A DNA stretch of 6,667 bases from Actinomycetota bacterium (GTDB taxonomy: Bacteria > Actinomycetota > Acidimicrobiia > Acidimicrobiales > Iamiaceae), in assembly GCA_017882935.1 (NCBI GenBank), contig JADGOP010000136.1:1-6667 (forward strand). The letters are read 5' to 3'. Shown piece by piece: positions 1 through 6,667 of the stretch. Each line of letters starts with the position of its first letter. The stretch's first letter is position 1. Made by a program: the position numbers and the translations under genes. The notes beneath the pieces are model-generated. The model did not search any database and was not told where the DNA came from. It worked only from the letters and a program-made list of their open reading frames with translations.

Positions 1-615
1 CGGCGTCAGCAGGTTGCCCTCGCGCACGAGGAACACGTTCGAGCCGGTGCCCTCGCAGAGCCGGCCGACGGTGTTGGCGAAGACGGCCTCGGTGGCGCCC
101 AGCTCGTGCGCCGCCATCAGGGCCCGCACGTTCTCGGCATAGCTGGTGGTCTTGGCACCGGCGACGGCGCTGCGCTCGTTGCGCACCCAGTCGACGGTGA
201 CGATCTCGGTGACCGGCGGCCAGGGCGTGGCCGCGCTCGCTGCCAGCACCACCGTGGGCGGCACGTCGTCGCGGTCGGACCCGAGGGGGCCGGGGCCGCC
301 CGTGACCGTGATCCGCACCCGGCCCGCGTCGTTCCCCGCCGCGGTGATGAGGTCGGCCACGCCTGAGCGCAGCTCGTCGTCGGGTCGGTCGAGGACGATG
401 CCGAGCACGCCGGCGGAACGTCGCAGGCGGCGGAGGTGCCGGGTGAGCGCGAACGCCACGCCGTCGACGACCTTCATCGTCTCGAACACGCCGTCGCCCA
501 CCGTGAAGCCGTGGTCGAGGGGGGACACGAAGGCCTCGTCGGTCGGCACCAGCTTGCCGTCGATCCACAGCACGGGCGCCTGCCGACCGGGCACCGGGTC
601 CCGGCCCGCGGTCAC
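1..615 (-). CDS. pabC: Class IV PLP aminotransferase, probably 4-amino-4-deoxychorismate lyase (PabC); C-terminus cut by the window edge
   Basis: A fold-type IV PLP enzyme. PabC splits aminodeoxychorismate into 4-aminobenzoate and pyruvate in cytoplasmic folate synthesis. Translating the minus strand gives 205 residues without a stop. Visible landmarks are WIDGKLVP (17-24), the DHGFTVGDGVFET block (34-46), the phosphate-binding arginine in LTRHLRRL (R59), the Schiff-base lysine K155 in AGAKTTSYAENV, and CEGTGSNVF (187-195). Roughly 65-80 C-terminal residues lie beyond the edge, judging from the usual family length of 270-290. The start chosen is GTG at 615, 34 bases after the pabB stop. GTG at 573, preceded by an AGG, would give a protein beginning VLWIDGK and is a serious alternative. 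Branched-chain and D-amino-acid transaminases share this fold and these motifs; the PabC assignment rests mainly on the adjacent pabB. Family certain, substrate inferred. Confidence 0.88.
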   Translation of the reverse strand, partial: MTAGRDPVPGRQAPVLWIDGKLVPTDEAFVSPLDHGFTVGDGVFETMKVVDGVAFALTRHLRRLRRSAGVLGIVLDRPDDELRSGVADLITAAGNDAGRVRITVTGGPGPLGSDRDDVPPTVVLAASAATPWPPVTEIVTVDWVRNERSAVAGAKTTSYAENVRALMAAHELGATEAVFANTVGRLCEGTGSNVFLVREGNLLTP

Positions 616-649
616 CGGGTGCCCCACGGGAGCTCGCCGGCGTGACCGG

Positions 650-1696
650 TCATGCGCCGGCGGTGGCGGCGACCGCCATCAGACGGCGGGCCTTGAGCTC
701 GGTCTCGTGCCATTCGCCCTCCGGGGTCGAGTCCCAGGTGATGCCGCCACCGGTTCCGAAGTGGATCATGCCCGATCCGGCGAAGAACGTGCGGATGGCC
801 ACGTTCAGCTCGCCCTCGCACGCGGTGCCGTCGACCCAGCCCACCGCGCCGCAGTAGACGCCCCGCTCGACCGGTTCGAGCCGCCGGATGTGGTCGAGCG
901 CGGCGAGCTTCGGCGCGCCGGTCACCGAGCCGGGCGGGAAGGCGGACGCGAGCAGGTCGGCCCAGGTGCGACCGTCGGCGAGCTGCCCCTCGACGGTGCT
1001 GACGAGGTGGACGAGCCCGGGGTGCACCTCGGTGGACAGCAGCTCCGGCACCGTGATGGAGCCGTAGTCGCACACCCGACCGAGGTCGTTGCGCACGAGG
1101 TCGACGATCATCACGTTCTCTGCCCGGTCCTTCGGCAGGAAGGCGTCGGCCGCGACCGCGGTGCCCTTGATGGGCGACGAGCGCACGGTGCGCCCCCGCC
1201 GTCCGAGGAACCGCTCCGGCGAGGCCGACACCACCCACAGGTCGCGCCCGGGCAGGACCACCGTGGCGGCGAACGGCGCGGGGTGCTCGACGGCCAGCCG
1301 TGCCGCGAGCGCCACCGGGTCGGCGGCATCGGGCAGGGCCGCGGTGAGGCGGCGCGTGAGGTTCACCTGGTACACGTCGCCGGCCGCGATCGAGGCGCGG
1401 ATGGCCGTGACGGCACCCTCGAAGCCGTCGCGGTCGAGGCTGCTCGTCCACTGGTCGAGCGCCACGCCGGGCCAGGGCCCGTGGGCGCGCGACCGGAGCT
1501 CCCCCGCCACGGCACCCGGACCGAGCGGGGTGCAGCGGTCGAAGCGGGCGAAGGTGCCCTCGCCCTCGGCGGTCAGCACCACCGCCCAGGTGCCCGTGCC
1601 CTCGAGCGCCGCGGGGTCGGCGGTGACGTCGGCCAGGCCGGTGAGCAGGCGCCCGCCGACCACGGCGAACGCCTCTCCTCGCTCCGGCACGGCCAC
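650..1696 (-). CDS. pabB: Aminodeoxychorismate synthase component I (PabB)
   Basis: Chorismate-utilising enzyme that aminates chorismate to 4-amino-4-deoxychorismate, the first step of 4-aminobenzoate and folate synthesis, using ammonia from a PabA glutaminase. With the GTG at 1696 it has 348 residues. Motifs in order: AAGDVYQVNLT (104-114), SASPERF (157-163), PIKGT (175-179), ENVMIVDLVRNDLGRV (193-208), FPPGSVTGAPK (253-263), CEGELNVAIRT (293-303), FGTGGGI (313-319) and WHETELKA (329-336). Lysine K177 of PIKGT is the PabB-type residue; anthranilate synthase (TrpE) usually has PIAGT there. The protein is short, lacking most of the variable N-terminal half of long PabB proteins. An open frame extends upstream to a TTG at 1813 but would cross the 43-bp palindrome, so I reject it. 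GTG 1696 sits 6 bases after a TACCGT box; GTG 1690 and GTG 1663, the latter behind GAGGAGAGG, are alternatives. No pabA is visible. Confidence 0.93.
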   Translation of the reverse strand: MAVPERGEAFAVVGGRLLTGLADVTADPAALEGTGTWAVVLTAEGEGTFARFDRCTPLGPGAVAGELRSRAHGPWPGVALDQWTSSLDRDGFEGAVTAIRASIAAGDVYQVNLTRRLTAALPDAADPVALAARLAVEHPAPFAATVVLPGRDLWVVSASPERFLGRRGRTVRSSPIKGTAVAADAFLPKDRAENVMIVDLVRNDLGRVCDYGSITVPELLSTEVHPGLVHLVSTVEGQLADGRTWADLLASAFPPGSVTGAPKLAALDHIRRLEPVERGVYCGAVGWVDGTACEGELNVAIRTFFAGSGMIHFGTGGGITWDSTPEGEWHETELKARRLMAVAATAGA

Positions 1697-1708
1697 CCTC
1701 GAACGGTA
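1697..1708 (-). promoter_or_regulatory. Putative leaderless promoter -10 element of pabB
   Basis: On the minus strand, TACCGT (1708-1703) is followed by six bases and then the GTG at 1696, matching the -10 TAnnnT consensus at a distance that would place transcription initiation at or next to the start codon. No clear -35 hexamer is seen. The same arrangement precedes two other genes in this window, which is the main support. Confidence 0.45.
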
Positions 1709-1739
1709 GACGCCTCCGTCGACCCCGCCACCCGCCCTT

Positions 1740-1782
1740 CTTTGAAGGGAACCCCACCGCTGAGGTGGGATTCCCTTCAAAG
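1740..1782. repeat. 43-bp near-perfect inverted repeat between the divergent pabB and acyl-CoA dehydrogenase genes
   Basis: Two 19-base arms (1740-1758 and 1764-1782) flank a 5-base centre (1759-1763). The left arm begins CTTTGAAGGGAA and the right arm ends TTCCCTTCAAAG. Eighteen of nineteen positions are Watson-Crick complementary. The exception, C1752 against A1770, becomes a U-G wobble if the minus strand is transcribed. The element is much richer in A/T than its surroundings. It lies near the middle of the intergenic region, upstream of both putative promoters, and no T-run follows on either strand, so it does not look like a standard intrinsic terminator. It could be an operator, a dispersed palindromic repeat, or an RNA hairpin if transcription starts further out. 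The structure is certain; the function is unknown. Confidence 0.93.
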
Positions 1783-1838
1783 AGGACGAGCGGATAGGTC
1801 CGCGCGGCCTCAAGGAACGGCGGGAGGGCGCGGCCTCC

Positions 1839-1844
1839 TACGAT
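1839..1844 (+). promoter_or_regulatory. Putative leaderless promoter -10 element of the acyl-CoA dehydrogenase gene
   Basis: TACGAT is followed by seven bases and the ATG at 1852, so a transcript would begin at the start codon. There is no Shine-Dalgarno sequence at normal spacing; the nearest purine run, GGGAGG near 1822-1827, is too far upstream. No convincing -35 hexamer is seen. Confidence 0.5.
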
Positions 1845-1851
1845 CGCCGGC

Positions 1852-3018
1852 ATGTCTGTCGAGTTCACGCCCGAGCAAGAGGTGTTCCGTCGCGTCGTGA
1901 GGGAGTTCGCCGAGCAGGAGATCCGACCCCACGCCGAGGCGTGGGACCGCGACCACTCCTTCCCCGTCGACACGGTGCGCGCCATGGGCGACCTGGGGCT
2001 GTTCGGGCTGCCGTTCCCGAGCGAGTACGGCGGGGGCGACGCCGACTTCACCACGCTCTGCATCGCCATCGAGGAGCTCGCGCGCGTCGACCAGTCGATG
2101 TCGATCACGGTCGAGGCGGGCGTGGGGCTCGGGGCCAACCCGATCTACCAGTTCGGCACCGAGGCGCAGCGGGCCCGCTGGCTCCCCGACCTCTGCGCCG
2201 GGCGGGCGCTCGGGGGCTTCGGCCTCACCGAGCCCGAGGCGGGCAGCGACGCGGGCGGCACCCGCACCCGCGCGGTGCTCGACGAGGCGGCGGGCGAGTG
2301 GGTGATCAACGGCGAGAAGGCCTTCATCACCAACTCCGGCACCGACATCACCTCCATCGTCACCGTCACGGCCCGCACCGACGCGCCAGGGTCGGCGGGC
2401 CCGCCCGAGATCAGCGCCATCGTCGTTCCCGCCGGCACCCCGGGCTTCGTGGTGGCGCCGCCGTACCGGAAGATGGGCTGGCACGCGTCCGACACGCACG
2501 GGCTGTCGTTCTCCGACTGCCGGGTCCCCGCCGACCACCTCCTCGGTGAGCGCGGCCGGGGCTTCGCGCAGTTCCTGTCGATCCTCGACGACGGCCGGGT
2601 GGCCATCGCCGCCCTCGCGGTCGGCGTCATCCAGTGCTGCCTCGACGAGTCGGTGGCCTACGCCCAGAACCGCAACGCCTTCGGCAAGGCCATCGGCAGC
2701 TACCAGGCCGTCGCCTTCAAGTGCGCCGACCTGGCGGTCATGGCGCAGACGGCCCGGCTGCTCACGTACCACGCCGCGGCGCTGAAGGACGCGGGCCGGC
2801 CCTTCAAGTCGGAGGCGGCCATGGCGAAGCTCTACGCCACCGAGGCGGCCGTCACCGCCACCCGCGAGGCCACCCAGATCTTCGGCGGCTACGGCTTCAT
2901 CGACGAGACGCTGGTGGCCCGGCAGTACCGCGACTCGAAGATCCTCGAGATCGGTGAGGGGACGAGCGAGGTCCAGCGCCTCGTCATCAGCCGCGCCCTC
3001 GGGTTGCCCGTCAGCTGA
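1852..3018 (+). CDS. Acyl-CoA dehydrogenase (FAD-dependent)
   Basis: Flavoenzyme of 388 residues, the usual family length, that introduces a trans-2,3 double bond into acyl-CoA thioesters and passes electrons to electron-transfer flavoprotein; cytoplasmic, in fatty-acid or branched-chain acyl-CoA breakdown. The N-terminal helical domain (about 5-118) is followed by the beta domain with signature GGFGLTEPEAGSD (121-133) and INGEKAFITNSG (152-163), then the C-terminal helical domain with RNAFGKAIGSYQ (274-285), QIFGGYGF (342-349) and RDSKILEIGEGTSEVQ (360-375). E369 in EGTSEVQ is at the catalytic-base position of short- and medium-chain enzymes. The usual tyrosine before it (IYEGT) is glycine here, IGEGT. 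Chain-length specificity cannot be read from sequence. The gene is divergent from pabB and no other beta-oxidation or ETF gene is near, so it appears to be a stand-alone unit. The ATG is supported by the domain start and the upstream TACGAT. Confidence 0.96.
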   Translation: MSVEFTPEQEVFRRVVREFAEQEIRPHAEAWDRDHSFPVDTVRAMGDLGLFGLPFPSEYGGGDADFTTLCIAIEELARVDQSMSITVEAGVGLGANPIYQFGTEAQRARWLPDLCAGRALGGFGLTEPEAGSDAGGTRTRAVLDEAAGEWVINGEKAFITNSGTDITSIVTVTARTDAPGSAGPPEISAIVVPAGTPGFVVAPPYRKMGWHASDTHGLSFSDCRVPADHLLGERGRGFAQFLSILDDGRVAIAALAVGVIQCCLDESVAYAQNRNAFGKAIGSYQAVAFKCADLAVMAQTARLLTYHAAALKDAGRPFKSEAAMAKLYATEAAVTATREATQIFGGYGFIDETLVARQYRDSKILEIGEGTSEVQRLVISRALGLPVS

Positions 3019-3084
3019 CCGCCGGGCGCTGCCGCGCCGTCCCGCCCGCAGGTGGGGCGCTGTTTCCCGGACACCGGTGGGGAC

Positions 3085-3090
3085 TACTGT
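3085..3090 (+). promoter_or_regulatory. Putative leaderless promoter -10 element of the LCP gene
   Basis: TACTGT is followed by six bases and the ATG at 3097. A T-rich patch (TGTTTCCC, 3061-3068) lies at about -35 distance but matches the consensus poorly. This box favours 3097 over the in-frame GTG at 3052 as the true start, because the upstream frame would run through the promoter and add residues unlike a membrane anchor. Confidence 0.5.
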
Positions 3091-3096
3091 CAGACG

Positions 3097-4611
3097 ATGC
3101 CGAGAGGAGGTCCACGCCCGCACCGAACCTGGCCGCAACGCCTGCTGATCAGCTTCAACGTGCTGGTCATGGTGTTCGCCCTCGGTGCCGCCAGCGTGCT
3201 CGGTTACTTCAACACCAAGCTGGCGAAGCTGCAGCGGCTCCAGCTCGGCTCGGTGCTCAACCACTCCGATGCCGGGTCCGGCGCGGCGCAGAACTACCTG
3301 CTCGTGGGCACCGACAGCGACCTGGGCCTGAACTCGTCCGACCCTGCGGTGCAGGGTCGCGGCGCGGTCACGGGCGCCCGCTCCGACACGATCATGATCC
3401 TCCACCTCGACCCCCGGTCGAACAAGGCCGCGCTCCTGTCGCTGCCCCGTGACCTGTGGGTCACCATCGCGGGCACCGGCACCCAGGCGAAGATCAACTC
3501 GGCCATCGAGGTGGGTGGCCCGCAGAAGCTCATCGAGACGATCCAGCAGAACTTCGGCATCCCCATCAACCACTACGTCGAGGTCGACTTCCTCGGGTTC
3601 AAGAAGCTGGTGAAGGCCATCGGCGGGGTGCCGATCTACTTCAGCACGGGGTTCCGCGGCATCCCCCACACGGCCATCAACATCACCGCGCCGGGCTGCT
3701 ACACGCTCGGCCCCGACGATGCCCTCGCCTACGCCCGCACCCGCTACGCCGAGTACCAGGCGACCCCCGGCGACAACAACAGCTGGGTCGAGGACGGCAC
3801 CGCCGACCTGGGGCGCATCAGCCGCCAGCAGGACTTCATCAAGAAGGCGCTCGCCCGGGCCGTGGCGAAGGGCATCCGCAACCCCCAGGTGCTGAACCGC
3901 CTCGTCAACGCCGGGCTGGGGGCAGTCGTCGTCGACCAGAACCTCACCATCGGCAACATCCTCGACGTGGGCTCCAAGTTCAAGAACTTCGACCCCCAGG
4001 GCCTGAGGACCGTCGAGCTGCCGGTCGACTTCCTCACCGTCGACGGGCAGTCGGCGCTGCAGCTCCACCAGCCGGACGCCCAGAAGGTGCTCGACCTCTT
4101 CAAGGGGCTCGACCCCAACGTCCTCGGTCCGTCGTCGGTGTCGGTCGACGTGCTCAACGGCACGGGTCGCTACAACGAGGCCACCAACGTCACCACCGCG
4201 CTGCAGGGCGCCGGCTTCCAGACGGGCCCGCCCGGCGACGCCAACGGCGTCACGGGTGCCGACTCGCTGATCCGCTACACCGCCGGCCAGGAGGCCCAGG
4301 CCCGCCTGCTCGCCCGGTACCTCGACTCGTCGGTGGCCTTCGAGCTGCAGACCGGGTCCACCGCGGGCGCTGCAACGTCGTCGTCGGCGTCGTCGAGCAG
4401 CATCACCCTGATCACCGGGACCTCGTACAAGGGGGTGCTCGGCACGCCCAAGGCTGCTGCCGCCGTTCCGGGGCCCACCACGACCACCTCCACGTCGACC
4501 ACGTCGACCTCGGTGGCCGGTCCCACCACGTCGGTGGCCCCCAGCGAGACCACCACGACGGTCTCCGGCTTCGTCCCCGACACCCCGCCCCCGGGCGTCC
4601 ACTGCGGCTGA
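3097..4611 (+). CDS. LytR-CpsA-Psr (LCP) family cell-envelope glycopolymer transferase with LytR_C domain
   Basis: LCP proteins transfer undecaprenyl-phosphate-linked glycopolymers (teichoic acids, capsule, arabinogalactan) to peptidoglycan on the outer face of the membrane. This one has 504 residues: a basic cytoplasmic N-terminus (RPHRTWPQR), one membrane helix (about 16-36), the LCP domain (about 65-255), a linker region, a LytR_C-type domain beginning SVDVLNGTGRYNEAT (349-363, to about 435), and a low-complexity Thr/Ser/Pro tail (about 440-504). LCP motifs include GARSDTIMILHLDP (93-106), LLSLPRDLWV (113-122), DALAYARTRY (208-217) and DLGRISRQQDFI (237-248); R95, R118, R216, R240 and R243 are candidate phosphate-binding residues. 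Only two cysteines exist, C201 and C503, both extracytoplasmic. The downstream UDP-sugar genes fit a role in surface polysaccharide attachment. The exact polymer is unknown. Confidence 0.93.
   Translation: MPRGGPRPHRTWPQRLLISFNVLVMVFALGAASVLGYFNTKLAKLQRLQLGSVLNHSDAGSGAAQNYLLVGTDSDLGLNSSDPAVQGRGAVTGARSDTIMILHLDPRSNKAALLSLPRDLWVTIAGTGTQAKINSAIEVGGPQKLIETIQQNFGIPINHYVEVDFLGFKKLVKAIGGVPIYFSTGFRGIPHTAINITAPGCYTLGPDDALAYARTRYAEYQATPGDNNSWVEDGTADLGRISRQQDFIKKALARAVAKGIRNPQVLNRLVNAGLGAVVVDQNLTIGNILDVGSKFKNFDPQGLRTVELPVDFLTVDGQSALQLHQPDAQKVLDLFKGLDPNVLGPSSVSVDVLNGTGRYNEATNVTTALQGAGFQTGPPGDANGVTGADSLIRYTAGQEAQARLLARYLDSSVAFELQTGSTAGAATSSSASSSSITLITGTSYKGVLGTPKAAAAVPGPTTTTSTSTTSTSVAGPTTSVAPSETTTTVSGFVPDTPPPGVHCG
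4491..4508 (+). repeat. Tandem 9-bp direct repeat in the Thr/Ser tail of the LCP gene
   Basis: CACGTCGAC occurs twice head to tail and encodes part of a stretch dominated by ACC/ACG threonine and TCC/TCG serine codons (about 4477-4566). Such repeats allow in-frame slippage, so tail length may vary between strains. The wider stretch is low complexity and not a regular array. Confidence 0.85.
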
Positions 4612-4621
4612 GCGAGCGATC

Positions 4622-4635
4622 CGGCCTTCGGGCCG
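4622..4635 (+). terminator. Possible terminator hairpin after the LCP gene (UUCG tetraloop)
   Basis: CGGCC-TTCG-GGCCG forms a 5-bp stem closed by a C(UUCG)G tetraloop, an unusually stable loop, starting 11 bases after the LCP stop. No U-tract follows directly; GTTTCCTT comes about 20 bases later. It could end or stabilise the LCP transcript before the next promoter. Hairpin certain, termination uncertain. Confidence 0.4.
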
Positions 4636-4649
4636 CGGGCGCGCCCGCG
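4634..4649. repeat. 16-bp perfect GC palindrome just upstream of the ugd promoter box
   Basis: CGCGGGCGCGCCCGCG equals its own reverse complement. It overlaps the end of the UUCG hairpin by two bases and ends two bases before TAGCGT. Its composition is all G and C, so chance is a real possibility in this genome. It could be part of a terminator or a protein-binding site. Confidence 0.6.
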
Positions 4650-4650
4650 C

Positions 4651-4656
4651 TAGCGT
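4651..4656 (+). promoter_or_regulatory. Putative -10 element for UDP-glucose dehydrogenase gene
   Basis: TAGCGT fits the TAnnnT pattern and would start a transcript about 35 bases before the ATG at 4699. Unlike the other genes here, this one has a leader with a ribosome binding site, GAGG at 4690-4693, five bases from the ATG. Confidence 0.4.
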
Positions 4657-4698
4657 TTCCTTGCCCCGCGCCCCCTTCCCACTCCGTTCGAGGTCTTC

Positions 4699-5944
4699 AT
4701 GGACAGCACCATCGCGGTCATCGGCACCGGCTACGTCGGCCTGACCACGGGAACCTGCCTCGCCCATCTCGGGCACACGGTCATCTGCGTCGACGTCGAC
4801 GTCGAGAAGGTGGCCGGGCTGCAGCGCGGTGAGGTGCCCATCCTCGAGCAGGGGCTCGACGAGCTGGTGCAGGAGGGTGTCCGCTCGGGCAACCTCACCT
4901 TCACCACCGACACGCCGGCCGCGGTGAAGGTGTCCGAGTTCGTCTACCTCTGCGTGCCCACGCCGCAGGGCGAGGACGGCTCGGCCGACCTCAGCTACAT
5001 CCAGGAGGCGGCCACCCAGATCGGCCCCCACCTGCAGCCCGAGGCCATTGTGGTCAACAAGTCCACGGTCCCCGTCGGCTCCACGCGCGTCGTGGGGGCG
5101 GCGCTGGGCCGGGGCGACGTCTACGTCGTGTCGAACCCCGAGTTCCTGCGTGAGGGCTCGGCGGTCCAGGACTTCCTGCACCCCGACCGCGTCGTGATCG
5201 GCTGCGACGACCAGGCCGCGGCCGTGCGCCTCGCCTCGCTCTACCTCAGCCTCGCAGCCCCGCTCATGGTCACCGACCCCGCCTCGGCCGAGACCATCAA
5301 GTACGCCAGCAACGCCTTCCTGGCCACCAAGATCTCCTACGTCAACGCGGTCGCCGCAGTGTGCGAGGCCGTCGGCGCCGACGTCAACGACGTGGTCCTC
5401 GGCATGGGCTACGACAAGCGCATCGGCCACGAGTTCCTGCGCCCCGGGCCGGGCTGGGGCGGCTCGTGCTTCCCCAAGGACACCCGGGCCCTCATCCACA
5501 TCGCCGAGGAGGCGGGCTACGACTTCGACCTGCTCAAGGGCGTGGTCACGGTCAACGACGAGCAGTTCGCCCGGGTGGCCAACAAGGTCGTCGAGGCCGC
5601 AGGCGGCTCGGTCGCGGGCAAGACCATCGCGGTGTGGGGGCTCACGTTCAAGGCCCGCACCGACGACCTCCGCGAGTCCCCGTCGCTCGAGGTCATCAAG
5701 CGCCTCGTGGCCCTGGGTGCCCACGTGCGGGCGTTCGACCCGGCCGTCCACCGGCAGCTCGAGGGCATCGAGGTGGTCGACGACCCCTACGGCGCCTGCG
5801 ACGGTGCCGAGGTCCTCGTCGTGCTCACCGAGTGGGACGAGTTCCGCTGGCTCGACTTCGACAAGGTGGCTGCGGCGCTGCGCCAGCCGGCCGTCGTCGA
5901 CGCCCGCAACCTGCTCGACCGGCAGTCGCTGCGTCGCCGGGGCT

Positions 5945-5973
<29 letters not shown>
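4699..5973 (+). CDS. ugd: UDP-glucose 6-dehydrogenase
   Basis: Oxidises UDP-glucose to UDP-glucuronate with two NAD+, in the cytoplasm, supplying precursors for surface polysaccharides. Complete at 424 residues. The N-terminal Rossmann fold carries [12 protein letters not shown] (7-18) and an acidic end at VDVD (31-34). Then come [13 protein letters not shown] (86-98), [10 protein letters not shown] (120-129), [24 protein letters not shown] (145-168) with E148 and E152, [22 protein letters not shown] (196-217) with K201, and [15 protein letters not shown] (248-262) with catalytic C257 and D261. The C-terminal UDP-binding domain contains [30 protein letters not shown] and the GGSCFPKD context fit the UDP-glucose enzyme better than UDP-ManNAc or GDP-mannose relatives. 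The start is set by GAGG at 4690-4693 and the GxGxxG motif nine residues in. The product is the substrate of the convergent neighbour. The C-terminus appears intact. Confidence 0.95.

Positions 5974-6667
<694 letters not shown>

Noticed and set aside
1697..1813. N-terminal extension of PabB to a TTG at 1813
   Set aside because: It would translate through the 43-bp palindrome and yields residues unlike any PabB N-terminus; internal GTG starts have better signals.
146..1900. Plus-strand open frame of about 584 codons across pabC and pabB
   Set aside because: Composition shadow of the two recognised minus-strand genes, rich in Arg and Gly, crossing the intergenic palindrome, with no recognisable motif.
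3025..3038. GGCGC-TGCC-GCGCC hairpin just after the acyl-CoA dehydrogenase stop
   Set aside because: A 5-bp GC stem with no T-run is expected by chance in this composition; too weak to call a terminator.
3052..3096. N-terminal extension of the LCP protein to a GTG at 3052
   Set aside because: It would run through the TACTGT promoter box and place extra uncharacteristic residues before the basic segment and membrane helix.
1810..5751. Minus-strand open frame of about 1313 codons running antisense to three genes
   Set aside because: It is stop-free because the sense genes avoid A/T in the third codon position, so antisense stop codons are rare. Its translation is a low-complexity mix of Arg, Gly, Val, Asp and Glu with no domain, and the sense frames are all recognised families.

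Overview
The window is a GC-rich stretch with third codon positions almost always G or C. Such composition, TAnnnT boxes placed 6-7 bases before start codons, and the family variants seen here suggest a high-GC actinobacterium. Acidimicrobiia is my guess; it is an inference from sequence style and not proven. The content is mostly housekeeping. I see no tRNA, rRNA, CRISPR array, transposase or phage gene, and no clearly new multi-gene system.

Left part (1-1696, minus strand): a two-gene folate block. pabB (aminodeoxychorismate synthase component I) is followed 34 bases downstream by a class IV PLP aminotransferase, probably PabC, which runs off the left edge. Together they would turn chorismate into 4-aminobenzoate, given a PabA glutamine amidotransferase that is not in the window. 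Between pabB and the divergent next gene lies a 155-bp intergenic region with a striking near-perfect 43-bp palindrome (1740-1782).

Middle (1852-4611, plus strand): a complete acyl-CoA dehydrogenase with its catalytic glutamate, then a LytR-CpsA-Psr (LCP) cell-envelope glycopolymer transferase with an N-terminal membrane anchor, a LytR_C domain and a Thr/Ser-rich tail. Both, and pabB, appear to start as leaderless transcripts.

Right part (4699-6667): UDP-glucose 6-dehydrogenase (plus strand), complete, and convergent to it a UDP-glucuronate decarboxylase-like SDR gene (minus strand) whose N-terminus lies beyond the right edge. These two catalyse consecutive steps, UDP-glucose to UDP-glucuronate to UDP-xylose, so with the LCP protein they form a surface-polysaccharide neighbourhood. 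The SDR gene stops about 35-45 residues earlier than its family and its stop codon lies inside the dehydrogenase gene, which suggests a deletion or rearrangement (or an assembly error) at about position 5975-5985.

The items most worth a second look are the 43-bp palindrome, the truncated decarboxylase at the convergent junction, and the repeated leaderless promoter-start module.
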